Positions 43,611 through 54,268 of a stretch of DNA of 64,000 nt are shown here, piece by piece (position 1 is the stretch's first letter; the number at the start of each line of letters is the position of its first letter). The stretch spans positions 1,144,001-1,208,000 of the forward strand of contig OZ025282.1 in the NCBI GenBank assembly GCA_964019165.1. The letters run 5' to 3'. Both the position numbers and the translations under genes were made by a program. The stretch comes from Mastigias papua. Taxonomy: Eukaryota > Cnidaria > Scyphozoa > Rhizostomeae > Mastigiidae. The notes beneath the pieces are model-generated. The model was not told where the DNA came from. It did no database searches and saw nothing but the letters and a program-made list of their open reading frames with translations.

Positions 43611-46600
43611 AAAAGTAAGGCTATAGCCTTGGTATTTTGGCGAAAAATGACCGAAATTGAAATTGATTGATTTTGATTGCACATTGAAAAGTGATGAAAA
43701 TGAGCCAATTTTGGGCAAATAGTAAGGCTATAGCCTTGATATTTTGGCGAAAAATAACCCAAATTGAAATTGATTGATTTTGATTGCACATTGAAACGTG
43801 ATGAAAATGAGCATTTTTGGGCAAAAAGTAAGGCTATAGCCTTGGTATTTTGGCGACACATGACGCAAATTGAAATTGATTGATGTTGATTGCAGATTGA
43901 AAAGTAATGAAAATGAGCCAATTGTGGGCAAAAAGTAAGGCTATAGCCTTGGTATTTTGACGAAAATTGACCAAAATTGAAATTGATTGATTTTGATTGC
44001 ACATTGAAAAGTGATGAAAATGAGCCAATTTTGGGCAAAAAGTAAGGCTATAGCCTTGGTATTTTGGCGAAACTTTACCAAAATTGAAATTGATTGATTT
44101 TGATTGCACATTGAAAAGTGATGAAAGTGAGCCAATTTTGGGCAAATAGTAAGGCTATAGCCTTGGTATTTTGGCGAAAAATGACCCAAATTGAAATTGA
44201 TTGATTTTGATTGCACATTGAAAACTGATGAAAATGAGCCAATTTTGGGCAAATAGTAAGGCTACAGCCTTGGTATGTTTGCGAAAAATGACCCAAATTG
44301 AAATTGATTGATTTTGATTGCACATTGAAAAGTGATGAAAATGAGCCAATTTTGGGCAAAAAGTAAGGCTATAGCCTTGGTATTTTGGCGACAAATGACC
44401 CAAATTGAGATTGATTGATTTTGATTGCACATTGACAAGTGATGAAAATGAGCCAATTTTGGGCAAAAAGTAAGGCTATAGCCTTGGTATGTTGGCGAAA
44501 ATTGACCCAAATTGACATTGATTGATTTTGATTCCAGATTGAAAAGTGATGAAAATGAGCCAATTTTGGGCAAAAAGTAAGGCTATAGCCTTGGTATTTT
44601 GGCGAAAAATGACCGACATTGAAATTGATTGATTTTGATTGCAGATTGAAAAGTGATGACAATGAGCCAATTTTGGGCAAATAGTAAGGCTATAGCCTTG
44701 GTATTTTGGCGAAAAATAACCCAAATTGAAATTGATTGATTTTGATTGCACATTGAAAAGTGATGAAAATGAGCCAATTTTGGGCAAAAAGTAAGGCTAT
44801 AGCCTTGGTATTTTGGAGACACATGACGCAAATTGAAATTGATTGATTTTGACTGCAGATTGAAAAGTGATGAAAATGAGCCAATGTTGGGCAAATAGTA
44901 AGGCTATAGCCTTGGTATTTTGGCGAAAATTGACCCATATTGAGAGTAATTGATTTTGATTGCACAGTGAAAAGTGATGAAAATTAGCCAATTTTGGGCA
45001 AAAAGTAAGGCTATAGCCTTGGTATTTTGGCGAAAATTGACCAAAATTGAAATTGATTGATTTTGATTGCACATTGAAAAGTGATGAAAGTGAGCCAATT
45101 CTGGGCAAACAGTAAGGCTATAGCCTTGGTATTTTGGGGAAAAATAACCCAAATTGAAATTGATTGATTTTGATTGCACATTGAAAAGTGATGAAAATGA
45201 GCCAATTTTGGGCAAATAGTAAGGCTATAGCCTTGGTATTTTGGCGACAAATGACCCAAATTCAAATTGATTGATTTTGATTGCACATGGAAAAGTGATG
45301 AAAATGAGCCAATGTTGGGCAAACAGTAAGGCTATAGCCTTGGTATTTTGGCGAAAATTGACCCATATTGAGATTAATTGATTTTGATTGCACAGTGAAA
45401 AGTGATGAAAATTAGCCAATTTTGGGCAAAAAGTAAGGCTATAGCCTTGGTATGTTGGCGAAAATTGACCCAAATTGACATTGATTGATTTTGATTGCAC
45501 ATTGAAAAGTGATGAAAGTGAGCCAATTTTGGGCAAACAGTAAGGCTATAGCCTTGGTATTTTGGCGAAAAGTGACCCAAATCGAAATTGATTGATTTTG
45601 ATTGCATATTGAAAAGTGATGATAATGAGCCGAGTTTGGGCAAAAAGTAAGGCTATAGCCTTGGTATGTTCGTGAAAACTGACCCAAATTGAAATTGATT
45701 GATTTTGATTGCACATTGAAAAGTGATGATAATGAGCCGATTTTGGGCAAAAAGTAAGGCTATAGCCTTGGTATTTTCGTGAAAACTGACCCAAATTGAA
45801 ATTGATTGATTTTGATTGCACATTGAAAAGTGATGAAAATGAGCCGATTTTGGGCAAAAAGTAAGGCTGTAGCCTTGGTATTTTCGTGAAAACTGACCCA
45901 TATTGAAATTGATTGATTTTGATTGCACATTGAAAAGTGATGAAAGTGAGCCAATTTTGGGCAAAAAGTAAGGCTATAGCCTTGGTATTTTGGCGACAAA
46001 TGACCCAAATTGAAATTGATTGATTTTGATTGCAGATTGAAAAGTAATGAAAATGAGCCAATGTTGGGCAAACAGTAAGGCTATAGCCTTGGTATTTTGG
46101 CGAAAATTGACCGAAATTGAGATTGATTGATTTTGATTGCACATTGAAAAGTGATGAAAATGAGCCAATTTTGGGCAAAAAGTAAGGCTATAGCCTTGGT
46201 ATTTTGGCGACAAATGACCCAAATTCAAATTGATTGATTTTGATTGCACATGGAAAAGTGATGAAAATGAGCCAATGTTGGGCAAACAGTAAGGCTATAG
46301 CCTTGGTATTTTGGCGAAAATTGACCCATATTGAGATTAATTGATTTTGATTGCACAGTGAAAAGTGATGAAAATTAGCCAATTTTGGGCAAAAAGTAAG
46401 GCTATAGCCTTGGTATTTTGGCGAAAATTGACCAAAATTGAAATTGATTGATTTTGATTGCACATTGAAAAGTGATGAAAGTGAGCCAATTTTGGGCAAA
46501 CAGTAAGGCTATAGCCTTGGTATTTTGGCGAAAAATAACCCAAATTGAAATTGATTGATTTTGATTGCACATTGAAAAGTGATGAAAATGAGCCAATTTT

Positions 46601-48236
46601 GGGCAAATAGTAAGGCTATAGCCTTGGTATTTTGGCGACAAATGACCCAAATTGAAATTGATTGATTTTGATTGCACATTGAAAAGTGATGAAAATGAGC
46701 CAATTTTGGGCAAACAGTAAGGCTATAGCCTTGGTATTTTGGCGAAAATTGACCAAAATTGAAATTGATTGATTTTGATTGCACATTGAAAAGTGATGAA
46801 AGTGAGCCAATGTTGGGGAAACAGTAAGGCTATAGCCTTGGTATTTTGGCGAAAAATAACCCAAATTGAAATTGATTGAATTTGATTGCACATTGAAAAG
46901 TGATAAAAATGAGCCAATTTTGGGCAAATAGTAAGGCTATAGCCTTGGTATTTTGGCGAAAAATGACCCAAATTGAAATTGATTGATTTTGATTGCACAT
47001 TGAAAAGTGATGAAAATGAGCCAATTTTGGGCAAATAGTAAGGCTATAGCCTTGGTATTTTGGCGAAAAATAACCCAAATTGAAATTGATTGATTTTGAT
47101 TGCACATTGAAAAGTGATGAAAATGAGCCAATGTTGGGCAAAAAGTAAGGCTATAGCCTTGGTATTTTGGCGACAAATGACCCAAATTGAGATTGATTGA
47201 TTTTGATTGCACATTGAAAAGTGATGAAACTGAGCCAATTTTGGGCAAAAAGTAAGGCTATAGCCTTGGTATTTTGGCGAAAATTGACCCAAATTGAAAT
47301 TGATTGATTTTGATTGCACATTGAAAAGTGATGAAAATGAGCCAATTTTGGGCAAAAAGTAAGGCTATAGCCTTGGTATTTTGGCGACAAATGACCCAAA
47401 TTGAAATTGATTGATTTTGATTGCAGATTGAAAAGTGATGAAAATGAGCCAATTTTGGGCAAAAAGTAAGGCTATAGCCTTGGTATTTTGGCGAAAATTG
47501 ACCAAAATTGAAATTGATTGATTTTGATTGCACATTGAAAAGTGATGAAAATGAGCCAATGTTGGGCAAAAAGTAAGGCTATAGCCTTGATAGTTTGGTG
47601 AAAAATGACCCAAATTGAAATTGATTGATTTTGATTGGAGAGTGAAAAGTGATGAAAATGAGCCAAGTTTGGGCAAACAGTAAGGCTATAGCCTTGGTAT
47701 TTTGGCGAAAAATGACCCAAATTGAGATTGATTGATTTTGATTGCACATTGAAAAGTGATGAAAATGAGCCAATTTTGGGCAAAAAGTAAGGCTATAGCC
47801 TTGGTATTTTGGCGAAAATTGACCCAAATTGAAATTGATTGATTTTGATTGCACATTGAAAAGTGATGAAAATGAGCAAATCTTGGGCAAAAAGTAAGGC
47901 TATAGCCTTGGTAGTTTGGCGAAAAATGACCGAAATTGAGATTGATTGATTTTGATTGCACATTGAAAAGTGATGAAAATGAGCCAATTTTGGGCAAAAA
48001 GTAAGGCTATAGCCTTGGTAGTTTGGCGAAAAATGACCCAAATTGAGATTGATTGATTTTGATTGCACATTGAAAAGTGATGAAAATGAGCCAATTTTGG
48101 GCAAAAAGTAAGGCCTTGGTAGTTTGCACAATGATGACCGAAGGTGAAATTGAGTGAATTTGATTGTAGACTGAAAAGTGATGAAAATGAGCCAACTGTG
48201 GCCAAAACGTAAGGCCATACTCTTGGTATTTCGCCG
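43611..48236. repeat. Divergent right edge of the satellite
   Basis: Monomers here carry more private substitutions and do not show the long block copies of the interior. The last two or three decay quickly (the unit at 48113 has lost half of the dyad). This is the usual pattern of old monomers at an array edge. Confidence 0.75.
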
Positions 48237-49252
48237 AGAAAAGTAGAAAGAAAGTGAATGTGCAACGTTTAGACCATTCTATACGTGCTTAAGAATGGTG
48301 AAATAACTTAAGTGTTTTATGTTGTGTAGAACTGCTATTAGTATGAAGATCAAGGATACTCATAGTGACATAGACTTAATTGGCGAGATGTTTGGTTGTT
48401 GCTATATATTCCATTGTTGTTGTTGTTGTACATATTTGTATATGTATTTAGAGGTGTCATGTAATTAGGTTTTAAATTTTAACAGGTCAGTATGTAATTC
48501 AGTGTTATACAAACTGCACACTATATGCTGTGTAAAGAATTAAACATGAAAATGAAACGAAGGAGGGTATGCGTGGGTAGCCTTCTCACCTTAAATGATG
48601 TGGTAAAGTAATGTGAGCTACTAGGATTTATGTCGTTGTGAAAGTTTTATGTGTTTGTTGAAAAGTGGCTTAAAGTACTGATCGTTAGCTGAAGCATATA
48701 TGTGTGAGGAATTTTGGATTTGTGGAACAAGACATTTTCCGCTGGAATTCCAATCCGGTAATCTTCCATCCTTGTTGAAACCTGGATAACATGTGAAACT
48801 ATAGCATATTTGTGCTCAAAAAGTAAAAATTTCTGACGGCAATAATTGATTCTGGTGTTTGAAATGTAAAAATTGACTTCCGTACTGTGTTCACGAGTAT
48901 TGTAGTGCTAACAGCTTTCAAAATTCGAAGCAGGTTTTCAATATTGCATTTTATTCCAATCTGGAGCTTTATAAAGTTTACAAAATTTTATTTTATTTCC
49001 AAGCAGAAATTATCATCTTAGTTAAACATGTGATTGTGTTCCTTTGTGCATTCTCTTAATAGTTTTGGTGCAAAATATGTTGTGGCAAAATAGAGTTATG
49101 CATTTTTAGGAACGTTGCAAAAACCGATTTCTTCAATCGAAACGATCACAGGTGACATTTGGATAAACACATTTACAGATGTTCCTTATTAAATTGTTCT
49201 CAGAACAAGAAGGCCAATACTACATTTACAAATTCCCTTCCCTGCAATAAGT
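48237..49252. other. Intergenic, satellite to DDA1 3' end
   Basis: Unique AT-rich sequence of about 1 kb that should include the DDA1 3' UTR (minus strand). No gene or repeat recognised apart from a short tgttgttgttgt run near 48415. Confidence 0.5.
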
Positions 49253-49366
49253 TCAGTCATTCTCTGAACATTTATCATCGTTTCTTGCTCCTCCCAATCT
49301 TGGCATTTTTCTTGAAGGACTCGCAGTATCCACTGATATACTGAGGCTTCGCTTCTGTTGTTGATG
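49253..49366 (-). CDS. DDA1: DDA1 exon 5
   Basis: Codes the 37-residue tail with HQQQKRS and ASPSRKMPRL, then an acidic end before TGA. It is less conserved, as in other DDA1 proteins. TTTACAG acceptor. Confidence 0.85.
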   Translation of the reverse strand, partial: HQQQKRSLSISVDTASPSRKMPRLGGARNDDKCSEND

Positions 49367-52300
49367 CTGTAAAAGATAAATTATTATTTAAGAGCCTCTT
49401 TATGCCTCCCTCGTTATTAGGGTGTCATTCCAGCCTGGAAAAAACTATTCTCCTATCTCCTCAAAGCTTCCGAATACCATGGGTATGAAACCATGAAATG
49501 AACTCCCTGAAACGCTAAAAAGCTCTGCCTATATTTAATCACTAAATTCCAATATGTGCAACTTTGACACTTTTAATATTAAAGAATTATCTTAACACGT
49601 TGGAATTTTGAAATTACAATGAATTCAATTGAATCGAATGGGTATCAGACAGAGGGAATCTGTTCCAACACCCATTGCCTAGCCTGGTCTTAATGTTTAC
49701 CAAGATATTCCTATCGTCTCAGAATTTCTAATCCTGTTTATCAGAAGTAGTCAATACAAGTTCCTACTTTAACAATCATCCACAATCTGAACAAACAAAA
49801 AAAGGTGAACAAACAAGGTGAACCAAAAAAATGACTTCACCATATCCATCTTTAAAAAACACAAAATCTCATTTCTTACTTTCACATCAGCTTGCTGGCG
49901 AAGATACCTCAGCAGTATATTTGTTTTATCCGTTATAATAACTAAAACCAGAAAATGGAAATTACAGTGTATGTAATGATGGTTAATGTATGCTATACAA
50001 GTCAAATCCTTATACAAGTCATAGCCAATACCATCAAACTGGCTGTTACTACCTTGAAGCTACCTTGATGTGGTACAAGGGGTCAATTTAATACACAAAG
50101 GTACTTAGTGGGAAATCAGAAAGGTATAACCCCATTTCAGTAGCTCCTATCACCATCTTTAAATAGCCTCATTTATGTATACCCTCATTCTAAAGTGCAC
50201 AGTTCCAAGATTTGTCTTTAAAAAAATTAAACCATTTAAGTCCCATAGTGAATTGACTTGATGGAACTCTCTGCTTGCAAGTCATTGCTAATTCCCTCAC
50301 TAAGATTGTACAGCTCATTTGATGTAAATGATGTTGTTTTCATAACACAGGAACTTTTAATATGTCCAATAATAAAAACACACCCTGTGGTTTCATTTGT
50401 GATTCCTCTTCATATTGTATGTAGACTGCAGGTCGTTTAGACTGCAAGAATAACAGAAGTTTAAGGTAGTATGCAACTGATCATATTTAAATGGTCCAAC
50501 AAATACTATATAACAAGTGGAAGGAATAAATAAGATTGATAAACTACTAATGAGCCATTATAAGCAATACAATTTTAAGAGATAATATAGACAGAAAACA
50601 TTAGGTTGATGATGAATTAATAAATGAAATAGAAATCAGCATTGTCATATATAAATAGGGCTTTCTAGATAAATGCTAAAGAGAAAGATAGAAATTGTAT
50701 GCATATTGCTGTCAATAAATTATTGCTGTTGCTCAAAACTTATGTAAGAATGAAATTGAAAAACAACTAAAGCAGCATAAAAGCAATGATTCAAAAATAA
50801 TAAAAGAAATAATTATAATTTCAGCACAAAATCATTTGGGGGTATATCAAGAAAATAGCACCTAACCAAAGAATCCACTATAAAGATATTCAAGAAATGT
50901 ACGAGAAGCAAAAACAACTATGTACAACCAAATTTGTTTTCCTCACAATCAGTTAAAATGAAAAGAACACTATCACAGATAAAATTGGAGAGGTTCTACT
51001 AAGGGGCAATTTGAAAGTAGAAATAGAGAGCATTGGATGACTGTGAAAAATGTCAGGTCCCTTCTAGCAGATACAGAAGATATACAAAGAAGAAAACAAT
51101 TGTCCATAGCACTCATGAATTGACTACATTACATATGGATCAGAAAAGACCACATAAGTGAAAAATTTCACCTCAAGCCTTAAAAACATTTATAAAACCA
51201 GTCTTAATGTAGATTAGTTCAACTTGGGGCATGATGTAGAAAGAGGCCAAAGATCTTGATGCATTTCACAGACAGCAACTGAGACAACAAATATGAAAAA
51301 GATATCCAAATAAGATTTCAAATCATAATTTTTATAAAAGATGTGAGGAAAGGTTAATTTCAAGTGATATCTTGAAAGGTAAAGAAAAGTTCTTAGGCCA
51401 CATACTACATCTTTCCAATGAAACCCCAGTGGTTAAAGCAATGAAATTCTACTTTGAAAGATCAGAAAAAGGGTTTAGAGGTAGAAACTATCATAACAAC
51501 ATTGAACAAAGATATCAACAGAGTGAAATCAATGGTAAGAGGCTCTCCAATACCAACTTTGAGGAGAAAGGAAGATTCTGAACAAATAAGATCAACAGCA
51601 GAGCTGAATAGGATTTGTCCACAAAAGTGAAAATTTTCAATACCAACTATCACATAAATAAGAATTTTCAAAATGTGCAGTGAGATGACATGTTATGGTA
51701 GAACTGAGAGGCTAGCCTCATCTGGGCTTTTTAGGTCAGTTCTTGCCATTTGATTTGTGCTTGTTATTCTGCTGTGTAATAAAAGCCTATAATAATGTGA
51801 AGGAGTGCTACTAGTTATGACGTGTAGTAGAGATCTGGAACAAGTGACATGATTGGCAATTGTAGTGTGAGTGATTTAGCTTTTAGTTTTGTTTTGGAGA
51901 AAGTTGTGAAGAAGTGTTTTATAGAGAGTTCTAAACTTTTTAAATTTCTGTTTACTTAATAATATCTGTTTACTGTCTACTTGTTGCCCATCAATAGTAA
52001 AGCAACATTTCTTTGTGATTTATCAATGTTAATAACAATTAAAAAGGCCTCCAAGAATTGAATAAGTAATAAAGCCTCTCAAAAAATAAAAACATTTATT
52101 TTCCCTTTTTAAAATACCAGGGGTCTTATGCTACTACACATAAACATAAATTCTTTTTTTCATAGCAAGCACATATACGTACTGTTGATTTTGCTTGTAA
52201 CCCATCAGGATTGAATTTTGTAAAATTTTCTTTGTTGAATGATGGAAGTCCCTTCAAAAAGTCTCCAGCCTACAACAGTAACCAGTTACTATTATCAAAA

Positions 52301-54268
52301 TCATAAATATTAGTAGCCATTATTTTGACATTAATGTTAAGGTCATAGTTTACATGATTAATTGTTGAAATACTTAAGAAAGACCCTATAAATTGAAAAG
52401 TTCTTAATATCTCTTTAACACTCTGAGTCATTTGAGGTCATGTCTTTCTATGAAAAGATTTCTCCAAACCTAGAAGTGGTAAAATGCAACAGTTGGACAG
52501 CTATCATTGTGCAACAGATAAAGCAACAGATAAAGCAATGTTCTATTCTGACTAGCCCATTTAGGCTCATGTCTGACCACCATGATGTATAAATACCAGA
52601 TCTTTTCATTTTCCATGTGTGACCACCCTCGCCCTCCTACGTGGGTGATTCACCACCTTGTGAAGTCCTGATTTAGCCCCTGGTAATTATGGCTTAGCAC
52701 TCAATTTTGGGCAGAGAACATTACCAAACATCAATAGCTGTGTGTGCTTATCATCAACAGACTTCTCAGACAAGGACTCTAGTAAGTTGGTTCATATAAG
52801 CCTGTTTCTGTGTGATGTGCTCATGATCAAACACCATTACAGTTAGGTGTAAAGTAGATGTGAAGTGTTAATCATGTACATCAACATAACTAGGCTTGTA
52901 AAGAACAATGTTTTATAAAATGTTGGTGCACTTCTGGGGGATGCCTACAAAGCAAAAACTTCTATTGCACAATCACCCTCCTAGGCTGATTTGCACAGGT
53001 GATGTACTGCCATTGTGACAATTTTTTATGGAAAAGTCTAATAACTAATATTTTCACATATAGCAACAAATGATATAAGCATAGAGATGCTGAATGAAAT
53101 ACTGCTTTTGAGCAACCAGCATGCATCTTAGTGTTGACTGATAAACAGGGCCTAAGTTTATCCTTAAACTCTTTATCCATTGGTCAAATGGACAATTAAA
53201 TTGGTCATCCATTGGATCATCTGAAGTCCATTGGCCATCCATTGGAACAATCAAAAGAGACACCACCTATTAGTGTGGATAACAAAAACATTGTCTGCCT
53301 ATTTTACTGAGTCATGTAAACTAAAAAGCTAGGAAAGTGGAGCCATAAGTAGGTTTCAATACAATAAGACTGAAAATCAAAAGAAAACAGATAAAAGTTG
53401 CATTACCAGTGTATATATAGAGTTTCTATTAATTCATTGAATACTATTAAGCTAACAATTCCTCTGTTCAAAATTCCTATCTATCTATCAGTATTGCACA
53501 AAACAAAGTTATTGGGATTACATATTCCTATTTGCAATAAAACCCAATGGTTTGTCTACAAAAGAGTCTGCCTGCTAGACACAAAATTATCAAAAGCATA
53601 TGAAGTAATACTTATGGGGTTCATTTATAACAGAGAGAATCATATTTTCACACTGTATTAAAAGTACATAGGCTGAAAAGCATGGTCCATGACAAAGTGC
53701 AGCAAAGTAAAAAAAGACATCAATACTATCTTAGAAGGAAGGGTTTAAATGATTGAACATTTGCATCTATGAATGACATAAATCTTCTATTTAGACTGGA
53801 AAGAGATCTATTATTAACAATAATACAGAACAAGCTGACATATACTCAAAAGTAGCTTGAAAAGTTGGATTTCAATTGCATACTAACTCAATGAAAACCA
53901 AAATCAAGTAGAGGTTATTTCAGATTAATGTCTTGTAGGCCTATTCAACAATTGTGATTTATTCATCATCTTAGTTAACAATTATAATATATGATGTGTC
54001 AACAAATGAATACAGATTTTACATTTGATTCATGAACTAAAATGAGCCGAGTAAATAAGTCATTAACTGAATATACCTAATGGCTAGCACGGGTAGACCT
54101 TAGAACGGGAAAGGAACACAATCTATGTAAGAGATATGGTGACGGATATCGTGATACACTTAAGAGCCTGGCTCTCAACCACCTATTCACATGTCTAAAC
54201 GCAGTCAAAGCTCAGTTATATCACAACCATTTTGAAACAATACCTCTTCTAACTTCGAAACTCACCAT
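49253..54268 (-). CDS. DDA1: DDA1, DET1- and DDB1-associated protein 1, 5 exons
   Basis: DDA1 is a small subunit bound to DDB1 in CRL4 (CUL4-DDB1) ubiquitin ligases, including DET1 and DCAF15 complexes. Exons: 54268-54266 (coding part, ATG only), 52269-52183, 50441-50384, 49941-49880, 49366-49253. Phases join to 107 aa against 102 in human. Matches: GDFLKGLPSFN..NF.KF at the N-terminus (human has ADFLKGLPVYN), KRPAVY, then the signature TDKTNILLRYLRQQ (human TEKTNILLRYLHQQ), and a basic C-terminus with PSRKMPRL where human has PPRKVART. Introns contain a dead LINE (intron 2). The gene is convergent with metaxin across the satellite and in tandem with NPHP1. The start codon is isolated at the end of exon 1, immediately before GTGAGT. 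Confidence 0.93.
49880..49941 (-). CDS. DDA1: DDA1 exon 4
   Basis: Codes VIITDKTNILLRYLRQQADV then K (50-70), the family signature. TTTTAG acceptor, GTAAGA donor, phase 0. Confidence 0.96.
50384..50441 (-). CDS. DDA1: DDA1 exon 3
   Basis: Codes SKRPAVYIQYEEESQMKPQ (31-49) plus one base, corresponding to human NRRPSVYLPTREYPSEQ. TTGCAG acceptor, GTGTGT donor, phase 1. Confidence 0.85.
51037..51584 (+). mobile_element. Degenerate LINE fragment, post-RT C-terminal region
   Basis: Conceptual reading with frame changes and internal stops gives VRSLLADTEDIQRRKQLS, IRKDHISEK, FIKPVLM, LDAFHRQQLR, then KFLGHILHLSNETPVVKAM and KGFRGR. This is the familiar post-RT thumb and connector region of animal LINE reverse transcriptases (SLLGD.EDI.RRK, DSFHRKQLR, LFGHILR, FRGRPR). 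Several stops and at least two frameshifts show it is dead. It lies in DDA1 intron 2, antisense to the gene. Confidence 0.75.
52183..52269 (-). CDS. DDA1: DDA1 exon 2
   Basis: Codes AGDFLKGLPSFNKENFTKFN then PDGLQAKST (2-30), the conserved N-terminal DDB1-binding stretch. TTGTAG acceptor, GTACGT donor. Confidence 0.94.
54266..54268 (-). CDS. DDA1: DDA1 exon 1, coding part (start codon only)
   Basis: ATG is followed directly by GTGAGT. Exon 2 starts in phase 0 with the second conserved residue, so this ATG fits exactly. The 5' UTR limits are unknown. Confidence 0.75.

Larger units (their letters stand above)
19314..48236. repeat. 107-bp tandem satellite array, about 270 monomers
   Basis: A head-to-tail array of a 107-bp unit. 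Written from its dyad, the unit runs AAGGCTATAGCCTTGG, tattttggcgaaaaatgacc, caaattgaaattgattgatt, ttgattgcacattgaaaagt, gatgaaaatgagccaatttt, gggcaaaaagt. My count of this consensus gives 24 G and 12 C on the plus strand. Each unit carries a 14-bp perfect palindrome. Units differ by scattered substitutions and rare 1-4 base indels (near 25013, 40291 and 43563). Long blocks recur with few differences, showing recent segmental amplification. Apparent 103-, 174- and 210-aa minus-strand frames are artefacts of the 107-bp period. A centromeric or heterochromatic satellite is possible, but position alone does not prove it. Confidence 0.98.

Noticed and set aside
19446..48218. Hundreds of minus-strand reading frames of 103, 174 and 210 aa beginning MPKIGSF
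   Set aside because: They start every 107 bp in rotating frames and overlap each other; they are produced by the satellite period and its base skew, with no codon bias, no start context and no splice structure.
19314..48236. CRISPR array
   Set aside because: Units are contiguous 107-bp monomers without short repeats alternating with unique spacers, and the surroundings are eukaryotic genes.
19314..48236. CENP-B box in the satellite
   Set aside because: No match to the CENP-B box pattern could be found in the consensus monomer.
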